This document shows, in pieces, positions 18,390 through 27,214 of a stretch of DNA of 64,000 bases. This DNA comes from Polaribacter sejongensis (GTDB taxonomy: Bacteria; Bacteroidota; Bacteroidia; Flavobacteriales; Flavobacteriaceae). The stretch is taken from NCBI GenBank assembly GCA_949545755.1, contig CATITK010000018.1:1-64000 (forward strand), given 5' to 3'. The notes below the pieces were generated by a model that saw nothing but the letters and a program-made list of their open reading frames with translations, was not told where the DNA came from and searched no databases. The position numbers and the translations under genes were made by a program. Position 1 is the stretch's first letter. The number at the start of each line of letters is the position of its first letter.

Positions 18390-19739
18390 TTATGCTTTGC
18401 TAAAAATTCGTTTCCAACTTTTCTTTCTCAATTGAATGTTGGTGTTGTTTTCTGAGTTAAATTTTGTTAGAATTTCAGCTTCATATAATTTATAAAACTC
18501 AGGGTCAAAATTAGCATCAGCTAAATATTCTAAAACGTATTCTATTGATTTATTTTCTGTTAGCCATTGATCAAAAATTTCGTGCCGCATTCTAATTCCA
18601 AACGTATTTATTCCTATAAATTGGTGCGAATTTTTATCAAAAGAAATGGTAATACACTTATAGTCTTTTGGATGTCTCCATTGAAAATAGACATCGTTTT
18701 CTTTCTTGCTTCTTTCACTAAAAACCCAACCATATGTTTGGTATTCAATATCTAAAAATTTTGCAGAGTTAAACCAATGTCCAGGCTTGTATTCTGTTTT
18801 ATTACCACAAAGAGTTTGTGCAACAGTTTCTCCCATCATTCTGCCTGTGTACCAAACAGCTTCTATGTTTCTACGTTGACCAATTGCTTCATGTTGTTCT
18901 GCACAATCTCCAATTGCATACACATTTTTTATGTTGGTTTCTAAAAAATGATTTACTTTTACACCACGTCCAAATGCTATTCCAGAATCTTTTATGAAAT
19001 CTATATTTGGGGTAACACCTGCAGTTAACCCAACAACATTACAAAAAATTTCCTCACCAGTTTCTTCAATAATAATAGATTTTACACGTCCGTTTTTGTC
19101 AGATTTAATTTCCTTTAAATTTGTACCTAAACGTAAATCTATATGATGATCTTTAATATGTTCATTAATCATTTCAGATTCTTGTGTCGGTAAAACTCCG
19201 TTCCAAAAACTATTTTCACGAACTAAAAAAGTAACAGGAATATCTCTACTTCTCAACATTTCTGCTAATTCGATACCTATTAAACCACCACCCACAATAA
19301 CAGCCCTCTTACAAGTTTCTTTATTGGGAGCGTACTTTTCTAAATTCTCTAAGTCTTGTTTATGGTACATGCCCATAACGCCATCTAAATCTTGACCAGG
19401 CCAACCAAACTTATTCGGTTTTGAACCACTAGCTATTATTAAATTGTCATAGGCAAACTTTTCGCCACTCCTAAGTTCTAATGTTTTTTCATCAGTATGA
19501 ATAGTATTGACGAAACCTTCCTTTAAGTCAATTCTATTTTTCTCCCAAAACCAATCTTCATAAGGTTGCGTATGCTCAAAAGTAAGATGCCCCATATATA
19601 CATACATGAGTGCAGTTCTTGAGAAAAAGTACTTGGTTTCAGCAGATATTATTGTTATTTTTTGATCAGAGTTTTTTCTGATATGTCTTGCTGCCGTAAC
19701 ACCAGAAATTCCATTACCTATAATTACAATATGATTCAT
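18390..19739 (-). CDS. NAD(P)/FAD-dependent oxidoreductase
   Basis: Protein of 449 residues with an N-terminal FAD Rossmann motif (IIGNGISGVTAARHI), a central NAD(P)-binding motif (AVIVGGGLIGIELAEML near 147) and a C-terminal FAD signature (VYAIGDCAE near 277). This is the Pyr_redox_2 layout of NADH-dependent reductases such as rubredoxin or nitrite reductase-type flavoproteins. It is the first gene of the six-gene operon running to 12737; the polyferredoxin gene starts 5 bases downstream, so it could feed electrons to it. Confidence 0.82.
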   Translation of the reverse strand: MNHIVIIGNGISGVTAARHIRKNSDQKITIISAETKYFFSRTALMYVYMGHLTFEHTQPYEDWFWEKNRIDLKEGFVNTIHTDEKTLELRSGEKFAYDNLIIASGSKPNKFGWPGQDLDGVMGMYHKQDLENLEKYAPNKETCKRAVIVGGGLIGIELAEMLRSRDIPVTFLVRENSFWNGVLPTQESEMINEHIKDHHIDLRLGTNLKEIKSDKNGRVKSIIIEETGEEIFCNVVGLTAGVTPNIDFIKDSGIAFGRGVKVNHFLETNIKNVYAIGDCAEQHEAIGQRRNIEAVWYTGRMMGETVAQTLCGNKTEYKPGHWFNSAKFLDIEYQTYGWVFSERSKKENDVYFQWRHPKDYKCITISFDKNSHQFIGINTFGIRMRHEIFDQWLTENKSIEYVLEYLADANFDPEFYKLYEAEILTKFNSENNTNIQLRKKSWKRIFSKA

Positions 19740-19901
19740 AGTTGATTGATTGTTGTAAATTAAGTCGAAGATAAAGGTAAGAACTTAACTGTTTGTTATA
19801 ATTTAGAATTGCTTTAAATAACGTTTTGTGTGAAGTTCTGTAAGTTGCATTTGAATTTGTAGACTTAGATAGTAGTTAAAAATGAACTAAACCAAATAAA
19901 A

Positions 19902-20783
19902 ATGAAACAAAATTTAGCTATAATTATTTTTGCAACTGTATTAGCCGTTAGTCTACAATCCTATGGACAAGAGGAGGTTGAAGTAAATAAAAGTAATATA
20001 CAAACCTATACACCTTCAAAATTGTTAGATAAAGGTCAATGGGATATTAAGTTTTTTAATAGTATTTATACACAAACAAAATCTGCAAATGGTAGTGGAG
20101 TTCGTTCTTTAGATAAAAATGGTAGGTCTAATTTTTTTACTACAACATTAGATGTTTTTACAGGTATCTCTGATAATAATAGAATAAATATTGGTTTATT
20201 AATAGAATATAGATCTAATACAATTGGAGGGAAAAGTGCAACTTCTGTTTTTAGTTTAGCAAATGACGTAAATTCCAGAAAAGGACTTTCTTCTTTTGCA
20301 CCAGCTTTAAAATGGCAACCTATAGAAAGTGTTAGTAATTTTTCTATTCAAAGTGCGTTTTACATTCCTTTAAATAAAGATGAAACTGATGTAAATGGTG
20401 TTTATTTAGACCAAACTGCATATATGTTCCAAAACAGATTTTTTTATGATTATACATTACCAAGTGGTAATTGGCAATTATTTACAGAGTTAGCAACAGA
20501 ATATAATTTTGGATCTGAAGACAGTTTTGCAAATAATACACTTGTTTTTGCACCTGGTGTGTTTATGAGTTATTTTCCTTCAGATAAGTCTACTATTTTA
20601 GGTTTTATACAACATTCTCAACGTTTTGGAGATTTCACACAAGATTATACTGCTTTAGGTTTTGGAGGAAAGTATCAATTAAACAAAACTTTAAATTTAG
20701 AAGCTTTGTATAGTAAATTTGTAAGAGGAAATGATACTGGCTTAGGACAAAGTTTTAACATTGGTTTAAGAGCCTTGTTCTAA
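19902..20783 (+). CDS. Outer-membrane beta-barrel protein (putative transporter)
   Basis: Protein of 293 residues with a signal peptide (IIFATVLAVSLQSYGQ) and an alternating hydrophobic pattern of barrel strands through to a C-terminal Phe (IGLRALF). No named domain is evident beyond a generic outer-membrane transporter-like fold. It is divergently oriented from the FAD/FeS/GT operon across a 162-base gap and is followed by decayed DNA and another barrel. The substrate is unknown. Confidence 0.6.
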   Translation: MKQNLAIIIFATVLAVSLQSYGQEEVEVNKSNIQTYTPSKLLDKGQWDIKFFNSIYTQTKSANGSGVRSLDKNGRSNFFTTTLDVFTGISDNNRINIGLLIEYRSNTIGGKSATSVFSLANDVNSRKGLSSFAPALKWQPIESVSNFSIQSAFYIPLNKDETDVNGVYLDQTAYMFQNRFFYDYTLPSGNWQLFTELATEYNFGSEDSFANNTLVFAPGVFMSYFPSDKSTILGFIQHSQRFGDFTQDYTALGFGGKYQLNKTLNLEALYSKFVRGNDTGLGQSFNIGLRALF

Positions 20784-20789
20784 AAAAAA

Positions 20790-21010
20790 ATAATGGTTTA
20801 CAAGCCTATTACAATTAATTTTGGAAAGAAGAATGGTTTGCAGTAGGTTATAGTTGGAAGTGGTTTCATAATCATAAAAGCGAAGGAGGAGAAGTTATTG
20901 CTTTTGAAACAAGTGCTGAAGGAAGCATAAGCATGTCTTGTTTTTTATTATCCAGAATCAGAAGCAACAGAGATTTGGTACTATGAGACAGACGATTTAA
21001 ATGTAGATAA
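20790..21010 (+). pseudogene. Decayed gene remnant between two outer-membrane genes
   Basis: The frame starting at 20822 reads WKEEWFAVGYSWKWFHNHKS and onward to a stop near 20986; a frame one base over, from 20949, continues with PESEATEIWYYETDDLNVDKW. Both have the aromatic, acidic texture of real protein, and the change of frame falls in a T run near 20941. An in-frame stop also lies just upstream. I do not recognise the family. A frameshifted remnant is more likely than a gene. Confidence 0.5.
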
Positions 21011-22276
21011 ATGGGTAGATTTATTTTTATTTTCTTTTTTTTGATATTTTCATCTCTTGTTTTTTCACAAGAGAACATAATTAATGATGTTAAAATTCAA
21101 GGAGCTAAAAAAATAAAAAATTCATTTATTCTCAAACTTTTAGAAACAAAAAAAGGAGCAGTTTTAGATTCTTCTTCCATAGAAAAAGATATTATTATCT
21201 TAAAAAGGTTGCCCGCTTTGAGTCATGCTGATTATCAGGTATTTCATTCTCATGAAAATTTTTATTCAGTCTTTATCAATGTAGAAGAAAATTTTACAAT
21301 TTTACCAGAAGTCAACTTTTGGACCACAACAAACAAACAATTTGCATACAAAGTTGGTCTATACGATTATAATTTTTTAGGACGAAATATTGCTTTTGGA
21401 GCTTTTTACCAAAACAACGGATTTGATTCGTATGGGATCAATTTTAGAGCACCCAATTTTTTTTCTAAACAATGGGGTTTAGCTGTAAATTACCAAAACT
21501 GGAAAAGTGAAGAGCCTCTTTATGTAGGAAATGAAATAGCTAATTATTTATACAATAATATTTCTTTTGAAGTATTAGGATTGTATCAAATTAACTCAAA
21601 AAATCTATTCAACTTTGGTATGAATCTATTCCATGAAAAGTATCAATATTTATTTGGACACAAAGTAACAAGTGAAGATTTAGCTTTAGACAAAGTGCTT
21701 TTTAAGTTCCTATATAGTTTTGATAATTTAGACTATTATTATCAGTATGTAAATGGATTTAAAAGTGTTTTGTATGCTCAGTTTGTAACCTCTGACAATA
21801 TTTATCAAAAAGACTTTTTTATTGCTTGGAACGAGTTTTTCTATCACAAGAGAATTGGTGAAAAAGGAAACTGGGCAAACAGATTGCGTTTTGGTTTGGC
21901 TTCAAATGAGAATACGCCCTTTGCACCTTTTGCATTAGACAATAATGTAAACTTACGTGGAGTAGGTATTTTGGTTGATAGAGGTACAGGAAGTATCGTT
22001 TTGAATACAGAATATAGACAGACGATTTACGATAAAAAATGGTTGGCAATTCAAACCAATATTTTTGTTGATTCGGGTTCTTGGAGGAATCCTGGAGGGA
22101 ATTTAAATGATTTTTTTAAAAGTGAAAATTTAAGATTGTATTCAGGATTAGGTTTGCGGTTTATTAGTAAAAAAATATACAATGCTACTTTTAGGATCGA
22201 TTACAGTTTCCAAATTTTTCAAAAACCAGGACAATCTAATGGGGGATTAGTTTTTGGAATTGGACAATATTTTTAA
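21011..22276 (+). CDS. BamA/TamA-type outer-membrane protein with one POTRA-like region
   Basis: Protein of 421 residues with a signal peptide (IFFFLIFSSLVFSQ), one POTRA-like segment (about residues 25-95, VKIQGAKKIKNSFILKLL) and a C-terminal Omp85-type barrel (VNLRGVGILVDRGTGSIVLN near 316, ending in Phe). It is much smaller than BamA, which has its own gene at 44335-46893, so it is a dedicated paralogue. The start overlaps decayed sequence of the previous gene. Its role may be export or insertion of a component of the locus; this is speculative. Confidence 0.7.
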   Translation: MGRFIFIFFFLIFSSLVFSQENIINDVKIQGAKKIKNSFILKLLETKKGAVLDSSSIEKDIIILKRLPALSHADYQVFHSHENFYSVFINVEENFTILPEVNFWTTTNKQFAYKVGLYDYNFLGRNIAFGAFYQNNGFDSYGINFRAPNFFSKQWGLAVNYQNWKSEEPLYVGNEIANYLYNNISFEVLGLYQINSKNLFNFGMNLFHEKYQYLFGHKVTSEDLALDKVLFKFLYSFDNLDYYYQYVNGFKSVLYAQFVTSDNIYQKDFFIAWNEFFYHKRIGEKGNWANRLRFGLASNENTPFAPFALDNNVNLRGVGILVDRGTGSIVLNTEYRQTIYDKKWLAIQTNIFVDSGSWRNPGGNLNDFFKSENLRLYSGLGLRFISKKIYNATFRIDYSFQIFQKPGQSNGGLVFGIGQYF

Positions 22277-22308
22277 GCTACATTTCTTTATTTTTAAAAG
22301 GAAACCAT

Positions 22309-22316
22309 TAATTTTG
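22309..22316 (+). promoter_or_regulatory. -7 element (TAATTTTG) before the phosphatase gene
   Basis: TAATTTTG matches TAnnTTTG, lies 16 bases before the ATG at 22333 and follows the BamA-like stop. No -33 TTG at the expected spacing. Confidence 0.45.
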
Positions 22317-22332
22317 CAAAAAAAAAATTTAG

Positions 22333-23061
22333 ATGAGAACTTTTGCAATTGGAGATATTCATGGAGGCTTAAAAGCTCTAATTCAACTTTTAAATAAGTT
22401 AGCACTTAAAGAAGGAGACCAACTTGTTTTTATGGGAGATTATGTAGATGGTTGGAGTGAATCTGCACAAGTCATTCAGTTTTTAATTGCGATGTCAAAG
22501 AAATTTGAGTGTATTTTCATTAAAGGAAATCATGATGTTTGGTGTCAAGATTGGTTGAAAAACGAAGATGTAAACCCTTCTTGGTATTTACATGGAGGTA
22601 AGGAAACCATGGAAAGTTATGAAGGTTTTTCTGCACAAGAAAAAAAGGAACATCTTTACTTTTTTGAAAATCTACCTTTATACCATATAGACGCTGAAAA
22701 TAGATTGTTTTTGCATGCGGGTTTTACATCTTTACATGGAGTCCAAAAAGAAAAATTTCAAGAACTTTTTTATTTAGATAGATCTTTATGGGAAATGCTT
22801 TTGGCAATGGATTTGAGTATTGAAAAAGAATCTATTTTCTATCCAAAAAGACTACAACATTATAAAGAAATTTATATTGGACACACTCCTACAACGAATT
22901 ATAATGAACCTTCGCCAATAAACATTGCCAATGTTTGGAATATTGATACAGGTGCTGCGTTTAAAGGAAAAATTACAGGAATAAATATCGATACAAAAGT
23001 ATTTTATCAAAGTGATAATTTACCAAGTTTATATCCTGATGAAAAAGGGAGGAATAAGTAA
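22333..23061 (+). CDS. PPP-type metallophosphoesterase (Ser/Thr phosphatase family)
   Basis: Protein of 242 residues with the calcineurin-like metal sites in order: GDIHGG near residue 7, GDYVDG near 37, GNHD near 66, an HGG at about 85 and GHTPT near 183. The length and motif order fit the PPP (PrpA/PrpB, diadenosine tetraphosphatase) group. It could remove phosphate from a sugar-phosphate intermediate of the arsenosugar locus, but the sequence does not show this. Confidence 0.85.
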   Translation: MRTFAIGDIHGGLKALIQLLNKLALKEGDQLVFMGDYVDGWSESAQVIQFLIAMSKKFECIFIKGNHDVWCQDWLKNEDVNPSWYLHGGKETMESYEGFSAQEKKEHLYFFENLPLYHIDAENRLFLHAGFTSLHGVQKEKFQELFYLDRSLWEMLLAMDLSIEKESIFYPKRLQHYKEIYIGHTPTTNYNEPSPINIANVWNIDTGAAFKGKITGINIDTKVFYQSDNLPSLYPDEKGRNK

Positions 23062-23367
23062 TTCCATACTTTGAAGTATGAGGAAAAGTTGTTGTAGTAT
23101 TAGTTAAGAGATTTTTTAATCGTTTATTCTTCATTCATTTCGAAATAACAAATCTACTTTGTAACTAAAGGACACAATTTTTGTTTTAAAAAAAAATCTA
23201 GAAAACTTTCTTTCCCAACAAAACCCAATTCAATTTTATTAAAATAGCTTGTTTCATTTTAATGATAATAATTAGAAAGGTTATGTGATTTCTAGGTATT
23301 TGTTAAAAAACGATTTATTCCTTCTAATAAGAGCCCTACCAAGTTTTAAAAATCTCGCGTTTTTTTG
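23062..23367. other. 306-base AT-rich gap between convergent genes
   Basis: No convincing gene, RNA or terminator is seen. On the minus strand there is a short frame (about 34 codons) beginning near 23255 with protein-like composition, but it is interrupted by stops and has no recognisable family. Confidence 0.6.
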
Positions 23368-24183
23368 TTAAATCACCTTAATGACTTCCTTAAATAAGGT
23401 AATCATTTTCGGTTCAGCTTCACCAGCAATGGCAATAATTTCTGCAATGTTTACGGGTTGTAAATTTTTAGGATTGCATTCATCAGTCAATACAGAAATA
23501 GCTACACAAGGTAAATTTAGTTGTTTTGCAACGATGACTTCGGGCACAGTACTCATACCCACTGCATCGATTTCTAAAATTTGCAACATTCTGTATTCTG
23601 CTCTAGTTTCTAGTTGAGGGCCTACAACACTTGCATAGATTCCTGTGTGTAATTGAATCTTGTTTTCTTTGGCTATTTTTAGTAATTTATCGTTGGTTTC
23701 TTTTGAATAGGGTGCTAACATGTCAGCAAAAATATTTCCAAAAATATTAGCCCCTTTAAAAGCTAAAGGTGAGCTTCCTTGTAGGTTGAGGTGGTCTTCA
23801 ATTAACATTAAATCTCCTTTTTTATAGGACAAATTAATTGCACCAGCAGCGTTAGAAATCAGTAAGTTTTTTATTCCTAAACCGTCCATGGTTCTTATTC
23901 CGTAAGTAACTTCCCAAAGATTATAACCTTCATACAAATGAAAACGACCAGACATTACTATTATTTTTTTTCCTGATAATTCTCCGTAAATTAATTTACC
24001 AGAATGAAATTCTACTGTAGCAGTTGGAAAGTTTGGAATTTCTGAATAGGCAATCTCTTTTTCAATGGAAATTTCATGAACTAGTTTTCCTAAACCTGTT
24101 CCTAAAACAATTCCTATTTCTGGATTTGAAATTCCATTTAATTTTAAATAATCAATTGTTTCTTGTAATTGTTGTTGTTTCAT
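23368..24183 (-). CDS. Purine nucleoside phosphorylase, trimeric PNP/MTAP family
   Basis: Protein of 271 residues with LGTGLGKLV near 27, GRFHLYEGY near 79, NAAGAIN near 111 and GPQLETRAEYRM near 187. The phosphate, ribose and purine sites of the family are kept. Residue 234 is Asp in SVLTDECNP, where 6-oxopurine PNPs have Asn (VTN); Asp at this place is known from adenine-specific MTA phosphorylase. It lies 36 bases from the TIGR04282 gene. It is the best candidate to cleave adenine from the ArsS product by phosphorolysis. Confidence 0.85.
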   Translation of the reverse strand: MKQQQLQETIDYLKLNGISNPEIGIVLGTGLGKLVHEISIEKEIAYSEIPNFPTATVEFHSGKLIYGELSGKKIIVMSGRFHLYEGYNLWEVTYGIRTMDGLGIKNLLISNAAGAINLSYKKGDLMLIEDHLNLQGSSPLAFKGANIFGNIFADMLAPYSKETNDKLLKIAKENKIQLHTGIYASVVGPQLETRAEYRMLQILEIDAVGMSTVPEVIVAKQLNLPCVAISVLTDECNPKNLQPVNIAEIIAIAGEAEPKMITLFKEVIKVI

Positions 24184-24219
24184 TTATGCTGAATTTAATT
24201 CAGAATCTTAACTGCTAGG

Positions 24220-24831
24220 TTATTTGAAAAAATGTTGAAATGCCTCATGATGTTCAATATCTTCAAATACATCCACATCATTTAATGCTGATAACAAATG
24301 TACCTTTTTATCTTTTAAATCTACTAAAGTATCTTTTCTAACAGTATCTGTTCCCCAATCTTTATTTTTAAAGATATTTTCTTGCAAAGTATTCATTCCT
24401 AAAAGATAATAACCACCGTCTTCTGCAGGTCCTATTACCACATCGTTCGTGTCTAATTCGTTAAAAGCGATATCTATTCTTTCCGTTGATAAGTCATACA
24501 AGTCACTACCAATAATCAATACTTTTTTGTAGCCAGCATCAAAACTATTTTTAAAAGCATTTAACATTCTAAGACCTAAATCTTCTCCCAATTGTTGGTA
24601 TTTTTGATAGCTATTAGTATCCCAAATATCATTATTTCTGATTTTTACGGAATAGTAAACAGCTTTGTCTGAAGTTACTTTTGAAGAAATATCTCTAGTT
24701 TTTTGTAGTAAGAACTTATAGATTTTTAAAGCAGTTTCATCACCAACAGTTTTCGCTAAACGTGTTTTTACTTTTCCCAATTCGGGGTTTCTAGTGAAAA
24801 TTAATAATAAGTTTTCTCTTTTAGAATTCAT
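24220..24831 (-). CDS. TIGR04282-family arsenosugar-associated glycosyltransferase
   Basis: Protein of 203 residues with the DUF2064 pattern: LLLIFTRNPELGKVKTRLA at residues 8-26, IIGSDLYDLS near 106 and GPAEDGGYYLLG near 132. The family is a nucleotidyl- or glycosyl-transferase-like fold first named for its association with the rSAM/selenodomain locus, now annotated with arsenosugar biosynthesis. It precedes the PNP gene in the transcript and follows a broken rhodanese gene. It is clearly recognised as this family; the exact reaction is not established. Confidence 0.88.
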   Translation of the reverse strand: MNSKRENLLLIFTRNPELGKVKTRLAKTVGDETALKIYKFLLQKTRDISSKVTSDKAVYYSVKIRNNDIWDTNSYQKYQQLGEDLGLRMLNAFKNSFDAGYKKVLIIGSDLYDLSTERIDIAFNELDTNDVVIGPAEDGGYYLLGMNTLQENIFKNKDWGTDTVRKDTLVDLKDKKVHLLSALNDVDVFEDIEHHEAFQHFFK

Positions 24832-24840
24832 TTTTTATAA

Positions 24841-25054
24841 TTGTTAACCAACAAATAGAGCCTCTTTTAAATGATTGACTTTGTATTCTTTTTCTTATCT
24901 AGAATTTAATAAAATAGCTTTTGTCTTGTGCAATGCCAAAGTTTTAAGAGACATATAAGGAACATTATTTTTGTTCCACTTGCGAAATAACTTGTCTTTT
25001 TTTTTGTACAAAAGTTGATGCATTAATAAGTACCAATAGCAAAAGTTTTTTCAT
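24841..25054 (-). pseudogene. Rhodanese-like domain protein, pseudogene
   Basis: Read on the minus strand from ATG at 25054 it gives a signal-like start MKKLLLLVLINASTFVQKK, then a stop at EQK followed by a one-base frame change into NNVPYMSLKTLALHKT, LLNSR, a second stop in place of a charged residue, and EKEYKVNHLKEALFVG. The last part is the N-terminal half of a rhodanese domain (LDxR.xxEyxxgHIxgA). A gene with two nonsense or frameshift lesions and no C-terminal half is the simplest reading. Rhodanese proteins are recalled as usual members of flavobacterial arsenosugar loci. Confidence 0.72.
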
Positions 25055-25071
25055 AAATTTTTCTATGAAGT

Positions 25072-26040
25072 TTAGCAACATCCACCACCATCATAATGAA
25101 ATGTAGATTCTGAAAAGAAAATATCATCTCTTTCTAGAGATTGAAGAGCAACAGTCGTTTTATCGCAAATTGCTAAAGGTTGATTTTTTAATAAAGTATG
25201 CCCTAAACCGTCATCAAAATAATCTTCATCACCAAAATAAATAGCCGCTTTTCCTGTAAAAATACAAGGCCCGTCTTCTGGCATTGGATCTTTAATTGCA
25301 GCAACTTCAATCGATTCAATATAAATCAATTCGTTAGTTGGATAATTTTTAGGGTCCAGAATTCTGTACGGTTTTCTAGCTCTAATTTCAATAGTTCCAA
25401 AACCAGCATCTGTTAAAGCTTTTACGTAATCTGCGATTGATAAGCTTCCACTTAAGCATAATGCTCGTAAGCGATCGTCATTTCTTAACTCATCATTCAT
25501 TGGCTGTTCGCAAGTAGGATCACTCATCACCAATCGTCCATGAGGTTTTAAAACTCGGTGCATTTCTTCAATTGCTTTTTTTAAATCATCAGATTTAAAA
25601 ATATTGAACAAACAGTTTTGCGCAGCAACATCAATAGAATTGTCTTCTACTGGTAGATTCATTGCATCCCCTTTGCGCAAATCAATAAAATCACTTTTAA
25701 ACCAATCATTTTGTTCTTCAGCAATTTTAAAATTTTTGCGAGAAGCTTCTAGCATTTCATCTACTACGTCCAATCCAATTACACCTCCCTTATTTCTGTT
25801 AAAATAGGAAAATTGAAGTAACTCCATACCACCACCAACACCAACATATAACATTTTTGGATTGTTGGTTAAATCTCTCGCATGCACAGTAGATCCACAA
25901 CCGTAGTTCATTTCTTGCATAATTCTAGGAATTTTTAATCCTGGTAATTCCCATATAGGATTTGTTGTACAGCACAAACCAACATCTGGCTTTAAAGCGG
26001 CTTCTTTGTATACGTTGTGTGTGGTTTCTAAATAACTCAT
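25072..26040 (-). CDS. arsM: Arsenite methyltransferase ArsM (arsenosugar type)
   Basis: Class I SAM methyltransferase of 322 residues: SAM loop YVGVGGG at 65-71, acidic GLDVVDEML at 89-97, GDAMNLPVEDNSID at 124-137. The cysteines expected of arsenite methyltransferases are present: Cys143 (AQNCLFNI) and Cys195 (LCLSGSLS). There is also an N-terminal GLCC (Cys23, Cys24) and a C-terminal GGGCC (Cys321, Cys322), which are typical of the arsenosugar-type family. It methylates trivalent arsenic using SAM. It lies between ArsS and the broken rhodanese gene. Confidence 0.93.
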   Translation of the reverse strand: MSYLETTHNVYKEAALKPDVGLCCTTNPIWELPGLKIPRIMQEMNYGCGSTVHARDLTNNPKMLYVGVGGGMELLQFSYFNRNKGGVIGLDVVDEMLEASRKNFKIAEEQNDWFKSDFIDLRKGDAMNLPVEDNSIDVAAQNCLFNIFKSDDLKKAIEEMHRVLKPHGRLVMSDPTCEQPMNDELRNDDRLRALCLSGSLSIADYVKALTDAGFGTIEIRARKPYRILDPKNYPTNELIYIESIEVAAIKDPMPEDGPCIFTGKAAIYFGDEDYFDDGLGHTLLKNQPLAICDKTTVALQSLERDDIFFSESTFHYDGGGCC

Positions 26041-26156
26041 GATTTTTTATTTTGTGATGAATTCACTTTGGATTCGTAAATTTATTATTTTACTATATTT
26101 TAATTTTCATTCCACATTCCCTCTTTTTTAGGAAATGACTGAAAGATAAAAGAGGT

Positions 26157-27209
26157 TTATGCAACGACACCTTGGCAACTACTTCCTGCACCAGCAGTAC
26201 AACCATAACAGTGTTGATTGATAATTATATTTCTGTTTTGTAATAATTCTTCATTATAATCGGCAATATGTTTTACTTTACTAGCTACTTTTAAATTTAG
26301 CATCTGATTAAAATCGCAATCATACAACCAGCCATCCCAACTTACAGAAATGGTGTTTGTACACATTACATTTTCTACAGCAGAAGGGTTATAAGCTTCT
26401 ACCAAAGCAAACATATAATCTTCATAATTTTCTGAAGCAATTAAGTAATCTAAAAAACGGCTAATAGGTAAATTTGTAATCGCAAATAAATTATGAAAAT
26501 CAATATTGAAATCAGTTTTTAATGCTTTTTTAAAATCATTTTCTAATGCCATTTGATCTCCAGGCAAAAATGCTCCTGACGGATTGTACACCAAATCTAA
26601 TTTTAAATCAGAGCCCTTAGTTCCGTAACCTACTTCATTTAACATTTGCAGCGCTTTAATAGATTTATCAAAAACACCATCTCCACGTTGTTTATCCGTT
26701 TTTCCACGAGTCCAATGTGGCATAGAAGAAACTACATGAACGCCATGTTTTTTAAAGAATTGAGGTAAATCGTGATATTTTTTATTCGCTCTAATAATCG
26801 TTAAATTAGAACGTACAATAAAATCTTTAATTCCTGCTTTGGATGCTTCTTCTACAAACCATTTAAAATTAGGATTCATCTCTGGTGCTCCACCAGTTAA
26901 ATCTAAGGTATGTGCTTCTGTTTTTTTGATAACATCTAAACACTGTTGCATAGTCTCAATCGTCATGATTTCTTTTCTATCTGGACCTGCATCTACATGG
27001 CAATGCGTACAAACTTGGTTGCACATATAACCTAAGTTAATCTGTAAAATTTCTAGTTTTTTTGGACGTAAAGGAAACTGATTTGTTTCTTTAATTTTAT
27101 TAGCAAAGGTTGGTAACTCACCATCAGCAAAAATCCCGTTAGATAAAATTTCTAACTGACGCTCTGTATTTGCTAAATCGTTATTTCTTGCTTGTAGTGA
27201 TTTTTTCAT
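26157..27209 (-). CDS. arsS: Arsenosugar biosynthesis radical SAM protein ArsS
   Basis: Protein of 350 residues with the radical SAM cluster motif C63-x3-C67-x2-C70 (GYMCNQVCTHCHVD), a GGAPEMNP segment after it, and a C-terminal Cys-rich part with C334, C337 and C345 (CYGCTAGAGSSCQG). The family was first described as rSAM/selenodomain; here the third terminal residue is an ordinary TGC Cys codon, so this copy is not a selenoprotein. Published work on the cyanobacterial enzyme assigns ArsS to joining dimethylarsenite to the 5'-deoxyadenosyl group of SAM. It is transcribed with ArsM, 116 bases apart. Confidence 0.93.
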   Translation of the reverse strand: MKKSLQARNNDLANTERQLEILSNGIFADGELPTFANKIKETNQFPLRPKKLEILQINLGYMCNQVCTHCHVDAGPDRKEIMTIETMQQCLDVIKKTEAHTLDLTGGAPEMNPNFKWFVEEASKAGIKDFIVRSNLTIIRANKKYHDLPQFFKKHGVHVVSSMPHWTRGKTDKQRGDGVFDKSIKALQMLNEVGYGTKGSDLKLDLVYNPSGAFLPGDQMALENDFKKALKTDFNIDFHNLFAITNLPISRFLDYLIASENYEDYMFALVEAYNPSAVENVMCTNTISVSWDGWLYDCDFNQMLNLKVASKVKHIADYNEELLQNRNIIINQHCYGCTAGAGSSCQGVVA

Positions 27210-27214
27210 ATTTA

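Noticed and set aside
23100-23260. Minus-strand text that reads ETSYFNKIELGFVGKE and then stops
   Set aside because: Only about 34 codons between stops, with no start and no recognisable relative; could be chance in AT-rich DNA.
26120-26155. CCTCTTTT and AAAAGAGG, an 8-base inverted pair just after the arsS stop
   Set aside because: The 20-base loop is long and no T run follows on the minus strand, so it is not a convincing terminator; arsM is likely in the same transcript.
26157-27209. ArsS as a selenoprotein
   Set aside because: Some family members have Sec at the C-terminal site, but here the codon is TGC (Cys345) and no in-frame TGA is present.
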